A DNA stretch of 64,000 nt. Origin: Cryptosporangium sp044454545 (lineage in GTDB: Bacteria; Actinomycetota; Actinomycetes; Mycobacteriales; Cryptosporangiaceae). The DNA lies in the NCBI RefSeq assembly GCF_044454545.1, contig NZ_JBITDV010000017.1, positions 62,001-126,000 on the forward strand, given 5' to 3'. Made by a program: the position numbers and the translations under genes. Of the stretch, positions 16,496 through 25,800 are shown piece by piece. Position 1 is the first letter of the stretch; each line of letters starts with the position of its first letter. The notes beneath the pieces were generated by a model that saw only the letters and a program-made list of their open reading frames with translations, was not told the origin of the DNA and made no database searches.

Positions 16496-16930
16496 ATGCG
16501 TCCCGACCCCGATTTCGACTGGCACTCTACTCTGAGGGCGGCGACCGAGTCCGTCCGATCGTCCCCGTTCGCCGACCTCAGTGCAGCCCGCGCCGGCATC
16601 GAGCTGTCCCGCCACGCGGCCATCGTGGCCAAGCCTGATGGGCTGACTGCGGCCGCCCGCTGGATCGCGATCACCGAAACTGTCATCGCCGTAGCCGACG
16701 ATCTCGACTTCTTCGCCAATGACCAGACGCCGGCCATCGCCCTGCCGCAGACGTCTCCTCCGGAGACGGTGGAGTTGCTCGCCGACCTGCACCAGCTCTG
16801 GACCGCCATCAACGACGGCCTCCAGCGGTACCTGTTGTCCGCGGCCGATCAGTGGGCGATCTCCTGTGCAGTCGTCACCACCCGCAGCCTGCTCAAGCTG
16901 ATCGAGGCGGGCGCGGGCGCCCGACCATGA
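16496..16930 (+). CDS. Protein of unknown function (helical)
   Basis: 144 residues from ATG 16496 with GGAGGAG about 10 bases upstream. The product is predicted mainly helical (ELSRHAAIVAKPDGLTAAAR, WIAITETVIAVADDLDFFAN, LLADLHQLWTAINDGLQRYL) with no membrane segment, Cys cluster or catalytic motif. Its last codons overlap the ATG of the next gene (ATGA), so the two are translationally coupled and probably form a complex or act together. Function unknown. Confidence 0.55.
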   Translation: MRPDPDFDWHSTLRAATESVRSSPFADLSAARAGIELSRHAAIVAKPDGLTAAARWIAITETVIAVADDLDFFANDQTPAIALPQTSPPETVELLADLHQLWTAINDGLQRYLLSAADQWAISCAVVTTRSLLKLIEAGAGARP

Positions 16931-18423
16931 ATAGCGGCCCGGCGACCTATGGCGAGCTGATGGGCCGGGCCCTCGCAGAAGTCATGGCCGCGCTACGCGA
17001 GCCGCCGGACTTCCTCGACGTCCGCGACGCGGTGCGGCTGGCAGTCGTCCAAGGACGGGTGAGCCGAAGTGCTGATCGCGTCCTTGGCACCTTCGCGATC
17101 GCGGCGCCCATCGTCGATGAGCCCGATCGCGTACCGAACGTCGATGACGACGAGCTCACGAGGATCAGCGCATTGCGGGGGCAGCTCTCGGAGGTCGGAC
17201 GTGCGATGGACGGCTTGGCTCGTTCCGAGGACGCCTTCAAAGCGAGCCGACCGGCCGGTCACCATCCCGCCGTCGCCTCGCTGCTGAGGGGACACGACTA
17301 CGCGGGCGCAGCATGGGATCTCTTGGAAACCCGCGTCACGAGCCCGAAGTCAATCGATAGGGAGCCTGTCCTCGCGTTGTGGAGCCAAGACAGCACTCGC
17401 ACGATCCTGGCAGATGCAGCGACGTTCGTGCACAGCTGCTTCGCGGCTCAGGACTGCCTGGCGCCCGCGCTTCTTCAAGGGATCTCGCGTCGCTCGGGCC
17501 GGCCGGTCGTCAGGCTCGACGAGCTCGACTTCATCGGGAAGACGGCGTGGCTGACGTCGACGCTGGATGCGGCGTGGCGGGACAAGACCGTCGCCATTCG
17601 CCGTTTGACGGAGGAACTGGTGGATCGATTTGGACCTGTTCCGCTTGGCGACGTCGATCACCTGACTGCGTACGTTCGGCCGCGAATCCAGCAGCCCGGC
17701 ACGCCGGCTGCGCTCGGCCGGAGTGTTACCGAGTACAGCCGATGGCTGGAGGAACACGCCGTTGAGCTGACCATCGCAGACGCCCGCGCCGCGATCGGCG
17801 TCGCGTCACGGCTAACTCTCCTGGCGGGGATCGTGCACCCGGCCGTAGCTCCCGCGTGCACCCGTGTCCTCGATTCCTGGCGCGCGTGCCACCACCGTCT
17901 GACGGATCTTGCGAGCCGTCATCCCTCACCGGACGACGACGCTGGCGCGACCGTGCTCGCCCAGGGAGTTTCGGAGATTCTGTCGGCACTCGAAGAGAGT
18001 CCGAGCTCGATCCATGAATGGGCGGCGGCTACAGCGGTCGCCGTCGCCTACGTCCCGCGCTTCACGCGCGTCATCGAAGGCTCGCTCTTTGCTGGCCGAC
18101 GCTCGGGCACCCTTCTCGGCCGGCAAGAGTCCACACGCTATCCGAACGAGGCCGCGCCTTCCCGCTGGCAGCCCGTGAGCGACGATTCTCGACAGATCAG
18201 AGGTGTCCAACTCGTTCTGCGGCAGGCTCTACGCGAGCTTGTTACTCATGTGCTTCCTCAGCTGGGAGATCACGGCCTCAAACCCGATCATCTGCCTGCT
18301 GTCGCCGATCTCGCGGTGACGAAAGAGGCGCTCGCTACGCCGCTGGTGCATATCCCCCCGTCGACGGTTCGACGATCGACAGCCACGCAGCCCTCAGCGC
18401 AGCCGCGACGGCGACGAGGGTGA
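16927..18423 (+). CDS. Large helical protein of unknown function
   Basis: 498 residues from ATG 16927, overlapping the previous stop by 4 bases. The sequence is helix-rich throughout with scattered Trp and Arg (YAGAAWDLLETRVTSPKSID, EYSRWLEEHAVELTIADARA) and a basic Ser/Thr/Arg tail. I see no HUH, relaxase, nuclease, ATPase or membrane motif. Its position between the transfer genes and the Tad-like genes suggests an element-specific function such as DNA processing or regulation, but this is only positional. It is the largest unrecognised protein of the 15.5-18.4 kb group and a first candidate when looking for the missing relaxase or its helper. Confidence 0.55.
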   Translation: MNSGPATYGELMGRALAEVMAALREPPDFLDVRDAVRLAVVQGRVSRSADRVLGTFAIAAPIVDEPDRVPNVDDDELTRISALRGQLSEVGRAMDGLARSEDAFKASRPAGHHPAVASLLRGHDYAGAAWDLLETRVTSPKSIDREPVLALWSQDSTRTILADAATFVHSCFAAQDCLAPALLQGISRRSGRPVVRLDELDFIGKTAWLTSTLDAAWRDKTVAIRRLTEELVDRFGPVPLGDVDHLTAYVRPRIQQPGTPAALGRSVTEYSRWLEEHAVELTIADARAAIGVASRLTLLAGIVHPAVAPACTRVLDSWRACHHRLTDLASRHPSPDDDAGATVLAQGVSEILSALEESPSSIHEWAAATAVAVAYVPRFTRVIEGSLFAGRRSGTLLGRQESTRYPNEAAPSRWQPVSDDSRQIRGVQLVLRQALRELVTHVLPQLGDHGLKPDHLPAVADLAVTKEALATPLVHIPPSTVRRSTATQPSAQPRRRRG

Positions 18424-18600
18424 TCGACGGGCCTTCGAACCCAATGTGGACCTGGTACGTGTGACTACCGATCTACGCGTTGAGTAACTCCCTAGTTCCC
18501 CACAGTCATCGTGAGCTGGTTACCGCTCCACTACGGACAGAACAGCCGAGAAGACTGTTCCGTCGCTCCTGCTCACGTCAATCCGGGTAAGGACGTGACG

Positions 18601-19155
18601 ATGACCCTCCGGCCGTGCCCATGGCGCGCCTCGCTGATTGTTTCCGCGCTCGTGTTGTTGCTGTCCGGCGTAACGGCCTGCGATCGGCAGTCGGACCCGC
18701 CGCCGTCGCCTTCAGCCTCGTCGGCACAGAGTCTCGACGAAGACATCGCGCGTAGCCAGGTAAAGGCTGCATTCGACGGCTGGTACGGCGTGTACGCGAA
18801 CGCCGTGACGACCGGCAAATATCGGCGTGAGGACTTCGCCCGGTACGCCACGGAGGAGAAGGTCGCGGCCGTCGTCAAAGACCTCAAAGACCTTGACGAA
18901 CTCAATGTCGTTTACCGGGGGAAGCCCACCTGGACTGCGGAGGTCACGTCCCTGAACCTCGACGCGCGTCCGCCGAGCGCCTCCCTCCGGGTCTGCCTCG
19001 ACCTGTCGAAGTCGACGCCGGTCGACAGGACAACCGGGGAGAACCTCAGGCCGAAGGACGAACTGCCGCGAGTCCTCCTCATCGCAACAGCCACACAGGC
19101 GGACGGACGCTGGCTGGTCGCCGACACCACCACACAGAGGACGACGCCGTGCTGA
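18601..19155 (+). CDS. Predicted lipoprotein of unknown function
   Basis: 184 residues from ATG 18601. A basic N-terminus and hydrophobic stretch end in a lipobox (VLLLSGVTAC, Cys at about residue 23). After a Ser/Pro-rich linker comes a domain with VKAAFDGWYGVYANAVTTGK, LKDLDELNVVYRGKPTW and CLDLSKSTPVDRTTG. This resembles the NTF2-like outer domains of actinobacterial lipoproteins found beside Tad-like or conjugation genes. It would be anchored to the outer face of the membrane. Its stop overlaps the GTG of the next gene by 7 bases, so it is the first gene of the Tad-like operon. Confidence 0.65.
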   Translation: MTLRPCPWRASLIVSALVLLLSGVTACDRQSDPPPSPSASSAQSLDEDIARSQVKAAFDGWYGVYANAVTTGKYRREDFARYATEEKVAAVVKDLKDLDELNVVYRGKPTWTAEVTSLNLDARPPSASLRVCLDLSKSTPVDRTTGENLRPKDELPRVLLIATATQADGRWLVADTTTQRTTPC

Positions 19156-19865
19156 AGCGCACCTGTGCGTGCCTCCTCGTAGGGGCTGTCGGGCTCGGTG
19201 CGTACAGCGACACTGCGAGCGCGGAGGACCGGCCTCCGACGACCTGCAAAGAGGGTATTGGCTGCATCACCCGAGTTCAGAAGCCCGGAACCTCAGGCAC
19301 AGAAACCGAAAAGCGAGTCGTGAGCCAGCCACGGCCCGGCGGAGCCGCTGGAGAGGCTGCGCCCGATGAAATAGCAACCACACCAGGAGAGGCCGCCGAG
19401 CAGGCGGTCAGCCTGTTGCCGCTGCGCGGGCCGCGGATCGGCATCGCGCCCGACACCGACGGGCGGGGGCTCGTCGGCCTGCCGGTGTGGCTTTGGACCG
19501 ATCAGACTCCCGAGACGTGGGGGCCGCTCGAGCAGACGACGACGGTAACCGGCATCGCGGTTTCGGTCCACGCTCAGGCGACGTCGATCACGTGGGAGAT
19601 GGGCGACGGCACGGCCATCACGTGCGACGGTCCGGGAACTCCGTACGAGCCGGCCTACGGGAATGTGGCTTCGCCGGATTGCGGCTACCGCTACACCCAC
19701 CCGAGCACGTCCCAACCGGACGGCGTCTACACGATCACCGGGACCACGGACTGGACCGTTACCTGGCAAATCGTCGGCAGCGGCGACAACGGCGTCATCA
19801 CCACGAGCGCTTCGACAGAGACCACGATCCGGATCGACGAGCTGCAGGTGGTGACCTCCCAATGA
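19149..19865 (+). CDS. Secreted protein of the GLPVWLW type, unknown function
   Basis: 238 residues from GTG 19149. The N-terminus is a signal peptide (LKRTCACLLVGAVGLGAYS..ASAED). The C-terminal half shows RGLVGLPVWLWTD, TWGPLEQTTTV, SITWEMGDGTAITCDGPGTP and a paired Cys in SPDCGYRYTHPS, ending in a beta-rich WTVTWQIVG stretch, similar to a PKD-like fold. This protein type is common in actinobacteria just ahead of SAF, ParA-like and CpaF genes; its function is not known. It would lie outside the cell or in the envelope. It overlaps both neighbours by 4-7 bases. Confidence 0.65.
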   Translation: MLKRTCACLLVGAVGLGAYSDTASAEDRPPTTCKEGIGCITRVQKPGTSGTETEKRVVSQPRPGGAAGEAAPDEIATTPGEAAEQAVSLLPLRGPRIGIAPDTDGRGLVGLPVWLWTDQTPETWGPLEQTTTVTGIAVSVHAQATSITWEMGDGTAITCDGPGTPYEPAYGNVASPDCGYRYTHPSTSQPDGVYTITGTTDWTVTWQIVGSGDNGVITTSASTETTIRIDELQVVTSQ

Positions 19866-20536
19866 CGCCACCTGTGGAGAGTGAACATGCTTTTCGTCCC
19901 GTGGCGCCGCCCCGCTCGGTGGGGCCGCGGCGGGTCAGCCGAGGGATGCTCTCGCTCGCGATCTTCCTGGTCTCAGCCGGTGGAGTGCTGTCCGCCACGG
20001 CGGTCTATGCGGCTTCGAATACCGGCGACTACCTGGCCTTGGCACGTGACGTACATGCCGGCGAGCGGATCGATAATGCTGACCTCACAGTTGTTCAGGT
20101 GCCGAAATCGCCCGGCTTGGAGCTTGTCACAGCCGGCCGGCGAGCCGACATCGTCGGCGAGCAGGCGACCGTATCGCTGTTGCGAGGCCAGTTGCTCGTC
20201 GACGCTGCGGTCACCGACAAGGTTGTCGCGCAGGTAGGCCAGCGTCGTGTCGGTATTGAGCTTGAGCCGGGCCGGATGCCCGCGGAGCGCCTATACGCCG
20301 GCGACAAGGTGACACTCGTCGAACTGCCTGATGCCAAAACGCTCGCCAGCGCCGAAAGGACGAAGACCGCGGGCCAGCTCGGCGAGTGGGACGCGGTGGT
20401 TGTCGCGAGCAGCGAGCAGCGACAGTCCGATGCCAGGACCGTCGTGTACGTCGCAGTTGACGCCAAGTTCGCGGCCGATGTCGGCACCGCTGCGGCGGCG
20501 GATCGCCTGATCGTGCTTCTGAAATCGGTGCGCTGA
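19862..20536 (+). CDS. SAF-domain (CpaB/RcpC-like) pilus assembly protein
   Basis: 224 residues from ATG 19862, overlapping the previous stop (ATGA). After a cytoplasmic N-terminus with Arg/Pro there is one transmembrane helix (GMLSLAIFLVSAGGVLSATA). A typical SAF domain follows (LALARDVHAGERIDNADLTV, LRGQLLVDAAVTDK), and then a beta-rich C-terminal part with AGDKVTLVELPDA. SAF proteins of the CpaB/RcpC type are outer parts of Tad pilus systems. Here it sits in front of CpaE-like and CpaF-like genes with 1-4 base overlaps, so it is part of a Tad-like module. The mature protein would face the cell wall. Confidence 0.8.
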   Translation: MTPPVESEHAFRPVAPPRSVGPRRVSRGMLSLAIFLVSAGGVLSATAVYAASNTGDYLALARDVHAGERIDNADLTVVQVPKSPGLELVTAGRRADIVGEQATVSLLRGQLLVDAAVTDKVVAQVGQRRVGIELEPGRMPAERLYAGDKVTLVELPDAKTLASAERTKTAGQLGEWDAVVVASSEQRQSDARTVVYVAVDAKFAADVGTAAAADRLIVLLKSVR

Positions 20537-21339
20537 TGGCCGTGACCGCTTTGGTTTCCGCCAAGGGCTCGCCCGGCGTCACGGCGACGTCATTGGCCTT
20601 CACCTTGACCTGGAGCTCGCGGGTTGTGCTCGCCGAGTGCGATCCAGCCGGCGGCGCGGTCGCACCGGGCTATCTACAGGGCCGGTTGGGTTCGGGCGGC
20701 GGCCTGCTTCAGCTGGCGATGAACAAGCTGCGTGGTTCGAGCCAAACCGACGTCGGTGTTCCGGACGCGTTCTGGGGCGGCCTGGTCGACCTCTCTCCGC
20801 CGGATGAGGAACGCCTCCTCCTACCCGGCCTGACTGACCCCGCACAGGCCGCGACCGTCGAACCGGTGTGGATGTGGTGCGCCGAGCTGTTCGCTCGGCT
20901 GGGGCATCTCGACCGCTCGTATGACGTGATCGCCGACTGCGGTCGGCTCGCCGCGCCGAACACGCCGTGGCCAGTCCTGGCGCGCGGCGATGCGGTCTTA
21001 CTGGTGGTCGAGCCGACGCTGCTGTCCGCGACAGCCGCGGTGCCGACCATCGCGGCGTTGCGAAAGCGCCGAATAGAGCAGGCCGGATCGGACGCCGGGA
21101 TAGGACTGCTGGTCGTGGGTTCAGGTCCGTACAGGTCGGCAGAGATCGGCCAGCGGCTCGGCGTCCGAGTAATCGCTGAGCTCCCGCACGACGGACGGAC
21201 CGCCCAGGCCCTCAGCCACGGTGGAGCGGTCGGATTCGGTCGGCCGCTGATGCGGGCGTCGATTGACGCGGGCGATCGTGTGCGACGCTTCGTCGCCGAG
21301 CAGCAGCGCCTGGCTCCGCCGGCGCTCCGGGACAGGTGA
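20536..21339 (+). CDS. CpaE/TadZ-like ParA-superfamily protein with degenerate P-loop
   Basis: 267 residues. The N-terminus VSAKGSPGVTATSLAFTLTW has the position and shape of a deviant Walker A of the ParA/MinD type, but the GK[ST] lysine is missing. ECDPAGG and VIADCGRLAAPNTPWPVLAR match the later ParA motifs. Such proteins (CpaE/TadZ) place Tad pilus machines at the cell membrane. The weak P-loop suggests that nucleotide hydrolysis is lost, as in other members of this group. It overlaps both SAF and CpaF genes by 1-4 bases. Confidence 0.8.
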   Translation: MAVTALVSAKGSPGVTATSLAFTLTWSSRVVLAECDPAGGAVAPGYLQGRLGSGGGLLQLAMNKLRGSSQTDVGVPDAFWGGLVDLSPPDEERLLLPGLTDPAQAATVEPVWMWCAELFARLGHLDRSYDVIADCGRLAAPNTPWPVLARGDAVLLVVEPTLLSATAAVPTIAALRKRRIEQAGSDAGIGLLVVGSGPYRSAEIGQRLGVRVIAELPHDGRTAQALSHGGAVGFGRPLMRASIDAGDRVRRFVAEQQRLAPPALRDR

Positions 21340-22826
21340 CCGTGCCGATCGAGCCGAGCTTCAGCTCTCCACGGGCTGTCCCGCCGCGCATTCCGGCGCA
21401 GCGGTCAGCGTCGGCCTACGGTCGGCCTGGCCCGCGGGCGGTCGACTACGCCGCCGTGCGTGCCTTGGGACGTCAGATCAGCGAACGCCTGTCTCTATGG
21501 CTCCGTACTCATGCGGACGCTACGGAGGACGACCGCAGTCGGGAACGTGACCGCTTGGCCGGCCAGGTCGTGACGGAATGGGCGGACGCGCAGCGCCGGG
21601 CCGGGGTACCGCTGGCCGCGGCGGACGAGCGGGCATTGTTCGAGGCGGTGATTGCGGATCTCGTCGGGCTCGGTCGGCTCCAGGCGTTGCTGTCCGACCC
21701 GTCGATCGAGGAAGTCCACATCCTCGGCTGTGACCGGGTCCGTATCACCCGCCGATCCGGCCGGGTGGAAGTCGGCTCTCCGATCGCGGATTCCGACGAC
21801 GAAATGGTGGAGATCCTGCAGAACGCGGCCCGCCGCGCGGGCAGCACGGAGCGCTCGCTGTCGACTTCACACCCGGTACTGGATCTGCAGCTGCCTGACG
21901 GGTCTCGGATGGCTGCGGTGTTTCTCGTGTCGCATCGGCCGTATGCGGTCATCCGACGGCACGCAACGTTGGACGTCGCGCTACCGGATCTCGCGGCCGG
22001 GCGTCCAGATCTGACGGAGATGATCGACCCGCTGATAGGAGAATTCCTTTCCGCAGCGATGCGCGCCGGCTTGAACATCATGGTCGCCGGCCTCGCGGGG
22101 GCGGGGAAGACGACGCTGCTGCGGGCGCTGGCTGCGGAGATCCCGCCCCAAGAGGCCTTCGTGGTTCTCGAAGAGTCCCGTGAATTGGATCTGCACTCGA
22201 GCTCGCGGCATCCGTGGGCGATGTCGTTCGAGGCGCGCGAGGGACATGGCGAACGCGATCTGGGCGGGCGTCCGGCCGGTGAGGTGACGATCGCGGACCT
22301 GATCCCGCTGTCGCTGCGGATGGGGGTGCTGCGAGTGATCGTCGGTGAGGTCCGATCGAGGGAGATCGTGCCGATGCTGCAGGCAATGACGACCTCGCGA
22401 GGTTCCATGTGCACGATCCACGCGCGATCCCCGCAGGCGGTGACGGAGCGGATCATCGAGCTCTCGCTTTCGCACGGCAAGGACATGACCGTCGAGTTGG
22501 CCCGCCGGATGGCAGGCAACGCGCTCGACCTCGTCGTCTACGTCACCGTGCAGGACGAGACGCCGATCGGTGGACGGAAGCACCGCTTCGTCTCGCACAT
22601 CGAGGAAGTCGACGGGGTCACCGGCGACCGGATCGCCACTACGACCGTGTTCGGCCCGGGCATCGACGGGCGCGGAGTGCCCAAGCACCTCCCGGGGCGG
22701 ATTCGAGACGCGCTGCTGCGAGTCGGGTACGACCCTCGAAGGCTCGCTGACTGGATCAGCTCGGGGCGCGGTGCGTGGAAGCACCCGGTCGACAGCGTGC
22801 TACGCCCCTTGGAGGCGACCGGATGA
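21336..22826 (+). CDS. CpaF/TadA-family secretion ATPase
   Basis: 496 residues from a GTG overlapping the previous stop. N-terminal 1-120 is variable. Then come DLVGLGRLQALLSDPSIEEV, the RxxR-type strand MAAVFLVSHRPYAVIRRH, Walker A GLAGAGKTTLLRAL (about 252-265), the acidic Asp box EESRELDLH, and Walker B VLRVIVGEVRSRE with the His box CTIHARSPQ. All marks of a CpaF/VirB11-type hexameric ATPase are present. It works at the membrane's cytoplasmic face. Normally TadB and TadC platform proteins follow; here the next gene is the LysM-BTAD fusion, so the platform is missing or must be supplied by the VirB6-like protein or by the host (inference). Confidence 0.9.
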   Translation: MTVPIEPSFSSPRAVPPRIPAQRSASAYGRPGPRAVDYAAVRALGRQISERLSLWLRTHADATEDDRSRERDRLAGQVVTEWADAQRRAGVPLAAADERALFEAVIADLVGLGRLQALLSDPSIEEVHILGCDRVRITRRSGRVEVGSPIADSDDEMVEILQNAARRAGSTERSLSTSHPVLDLQLPDGSRMAAVFLVSHRPYAVIRRHATLDVALPDLAAGRPDLTEMIDPLIGEFLSAAMRAGLNIMVAGLAGAGKTTLLRALAAEIPPQEAFVVLEESRELDLHSSSRHPWAMSFEAREGHGERDLGGRPAGEVTIADLIPLSLRMGVLRVIVGEVRSREIVPMLQAMTTSRGSMCTIHARSPQAVTERIIELSLSHGKDMTVELARRMAGNALDLVVYVTVQDETPIGGRKHRFVSHIEEVDGVTGDRIATTTVFGPGIDGRGVPKHLPGRIRDALLRVGYDPRRLADWISSGRGAWKHPVDSVLRPLEATG

Positions 22827-25800
22827 GCTTGCTTTCGACGCGCCCGGCCAGCGCGGCGAGGCGGTTAGCGACCGGGTTAGCAGCGCTGGTCACCGTCCTC
22901 GGAGTCACTCTTGGCGGCCCGGTTGCGCTCGCGAGCTGGGCACCGTCACCGCTACCGGATCACCTACCGAGTGGCGCAGAGGTGATTGACGCTCTGACGG
23001 CGCCGGACAGTGGGGTCCTGTTCCTCCGCGTCCTTGCTGGCGTTGCTTGGCTGGCGTGGCTCAGCTTCACGCTGTGCGTCCTCGTCGAAATTGCGGGGGC
23101 GGCGAGCCGTCGGCCCTCCTTCAGGCTTCCCGGGCTCGGTGGACCGCAGCGGCTAGCAGCAGCGCTCGTGGCAGCAGTCCTCGTGGCGAGCGCTCCCGCG
23201 GTCGCGAGCGGCGCGACGCCGGCCAGCGCGGCGCCCGCAACGGCGACATGGCTGGACACGAGCCGCGTGCTCGAGACTTCTGTGGATCAGACGGCCGTGC
23301 CGGAGGTCTACGTGGTGGGCTCTGGTGACACGCTTGCGGGCATCGCGCAACGGTTCCTCGGAGACGCGGATCGCTACCCCGCGCTGGGCATGTCGGCTGG
23401 GATCGACGACTACGACGTGATCCAAGCCGGCGAGCAGATTTGGCTACCGGCGAATTCGTACGACCGCGGCGCGCAGGTCCACGCGACCGGAAGCGTGGTC
23501 ACGGCCGCGGGGATTTACACCGTGCAGAACGGCGACGCGCTGGCCGCGATCGCGGACCGATTCCTCGGAGACCCCGGCCGATTCGGAGAGCTTGCCCGAG
23601 CGAACGGGATCGCTGATCCAAACCGCATCAACCCGGGCCAGCGGTTGGTAGTCCCGGCGGGCGCACGCGATCGAGGGCCGCAGCCGCGGGCCACGGGCAG
23701 TTTTACTCCCGCAAAGACCAGCGAGCCGGCGCCAGCCCCACCGAGCACGCCTTCGCCACGAGCCACGCCGCGTACGCCATTGCCCTCGGATCCGACTACG
23801 GCCAGTCCACGCGATCCAAGCCCGACCGCGTCGCCGAGCCGGATAGAGGCAAGCTCGACGCCGAGCCAGCCTGAAGCAGCGGCGACCGATCGGGTTAGCA
23901 GTCTCGAATACGCCCTGCCCATCGGTGCGCCGCTGGCAGTCGCCGGCCTGGTGGCAGCGGGGATACTCGCCGAGCTGTCCCGTCGCCGTCGGCGTCAGCA
24001 GCAGCACCGCCCGGTCGGCCGACGAATTCCGACGCCGCCGGAACCACGTCCGGAGACCGAACTCCGTGCTGCGGCCCAGCGAATCGCCGCCGAGCGGCTC
24101 GACCAAGCGGTCCGTTGGCTTGGACGCGCGCTCACCACCCGTCCACCAGGCGCGATGCCGGACATCGTTGGCGTCTGGCTCGACGGCGAGGCTGTGCACC
24201 TGCTGCTCACGAAACCCTGCGCAGGACCGCCGACGCCTTGGATCGATGACGGCAGCCGCTGGACGCTCCCGGCGGACATCGAGCTTTCTGCGGCTGACGA
24301 ACTCCCGGCGCCGTTCCCCGCTCTTGCCGCAATCGGCTCGCAGCCCGGGACCCACCTGTTGCTAGACGTCGAGCGCCTCGGTTTCGTCACGCTGACGGGA
24401 GACATGGATCGACGGCAAGCCCTTCTGCGCTATCTGGCTGCGGAGCTCGCTACGAACAGCTGGAGCGACCACGTAGAAGTGACGCTCGTGGGTGCGGCCG
24501 CTGGCGAGATTGCTGCGCTGCGTTCCCTGAGCGGTAACGGACGGATCGATGTCGCCGATACGGTCAACGCCGGCGTCGCTCGGATGCTGCGTCGCATCGA
24601 CGAAGTCGCGACCGCGGGCGTACCGGCCACGGATCCCGTGGCTGAACGCATCGCGGACGACGTGGCTGACGGGTGGGCGCCGCACATCCTGCTCGTCGCC
24701 AACGTCGAGGAAGCCGACCGCACGGCGCTCGCGGAGCTGAGCACTCAGCTAGCGGCAACGGGCCGATGCGCTGCGGCCGTCGTGGTAGCGGCCGACGTCG
24801 CGATCGGTGAATGGTCCGTCGACATTCAAGACGACGGTGGAGTCGGCATCCCGTTTCTCGGGGTTGAAGCCGCCGCGAGCGACCTCGTCGCGGCTGGGCT
24901 CCGACGCGCAGAGCTGGAGGCGGTTGCGGAGGTACTCGAGACGGCCGACCTCGGCACCGAACCGTCGGCGTCCGGCGACGTTGACCCGGTGGTTTGGCCG
25001 GCCGTTCCCCCTGCCCCGGAGATCGAATCGTGGGCTGCCGGCACCGACGCAGCAGGTGGGTTGCACCCGCCGCCTTCGGTGGACGAGCCGGAATTCGTTC
25101 TCGCTGACGCATCGCCGGACGCCGGTAGATCGGATCCATCCATCCCGCTCGGCAGGGCTGGTGATGTGGCGCTCGACGACGCTGAGCATGTGTCCGGAGA
25201 TCTCGGTCCGTTGCCATCGCCGCGGCCGACCGAGACACGGCCGGTCACGAGCAGCATGGATCCGACGCTTGACCGCGACTTCGGCGCGTGGACCGACGCC
25301 GACCCGACACGACTTCGAATCGGCATTATCGGGCCGGTGACCCTGGACGCACCGGGAAGTCCGCCTCGAAACCGCCGACTCTTCCACACGGAGATCGCCG
25401 TCTACCTCGCGGCCCGCGGCAGCCGGGGCGCGACCACGGATCAACTCGATGACGCGCTCTGGCCTGACCGAATTATCGGCCAGGGCTCGCGTCGAGTCGC
25501 GGTCACCCGGACCCGCACTTGGCTCGGAAAGACCTCGGGTGGTGAGAAGTGGCTCCCTGAACTCACCACCGACCGGCGGTACCGGTTGCGCGATGACTAC
25601 CTGCTGGACTGGCATTTGTTCCGCCGGCTTCGAACGCGCGGCGAGTCGAAAGGGGCGGACGGCGTCTCTGACTTGTGTACGGCCCTGGCCCTGGTCCGGG
25701 GCGCACCGCTGGCGAACGCAGACGTCGCCTATGGCAGCAACACGCGTAGCCCGTATCCGTGGCTGGCAGCATCGGACATCGCGCCCGTTCATCTTGTCTC

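Noticed and set aside
16927..18423. Relaxase
   Set aside because: No HUH triad, catalytic Tyr pattern or other relaxase motif could be read in the protein, so the call stays unknown.
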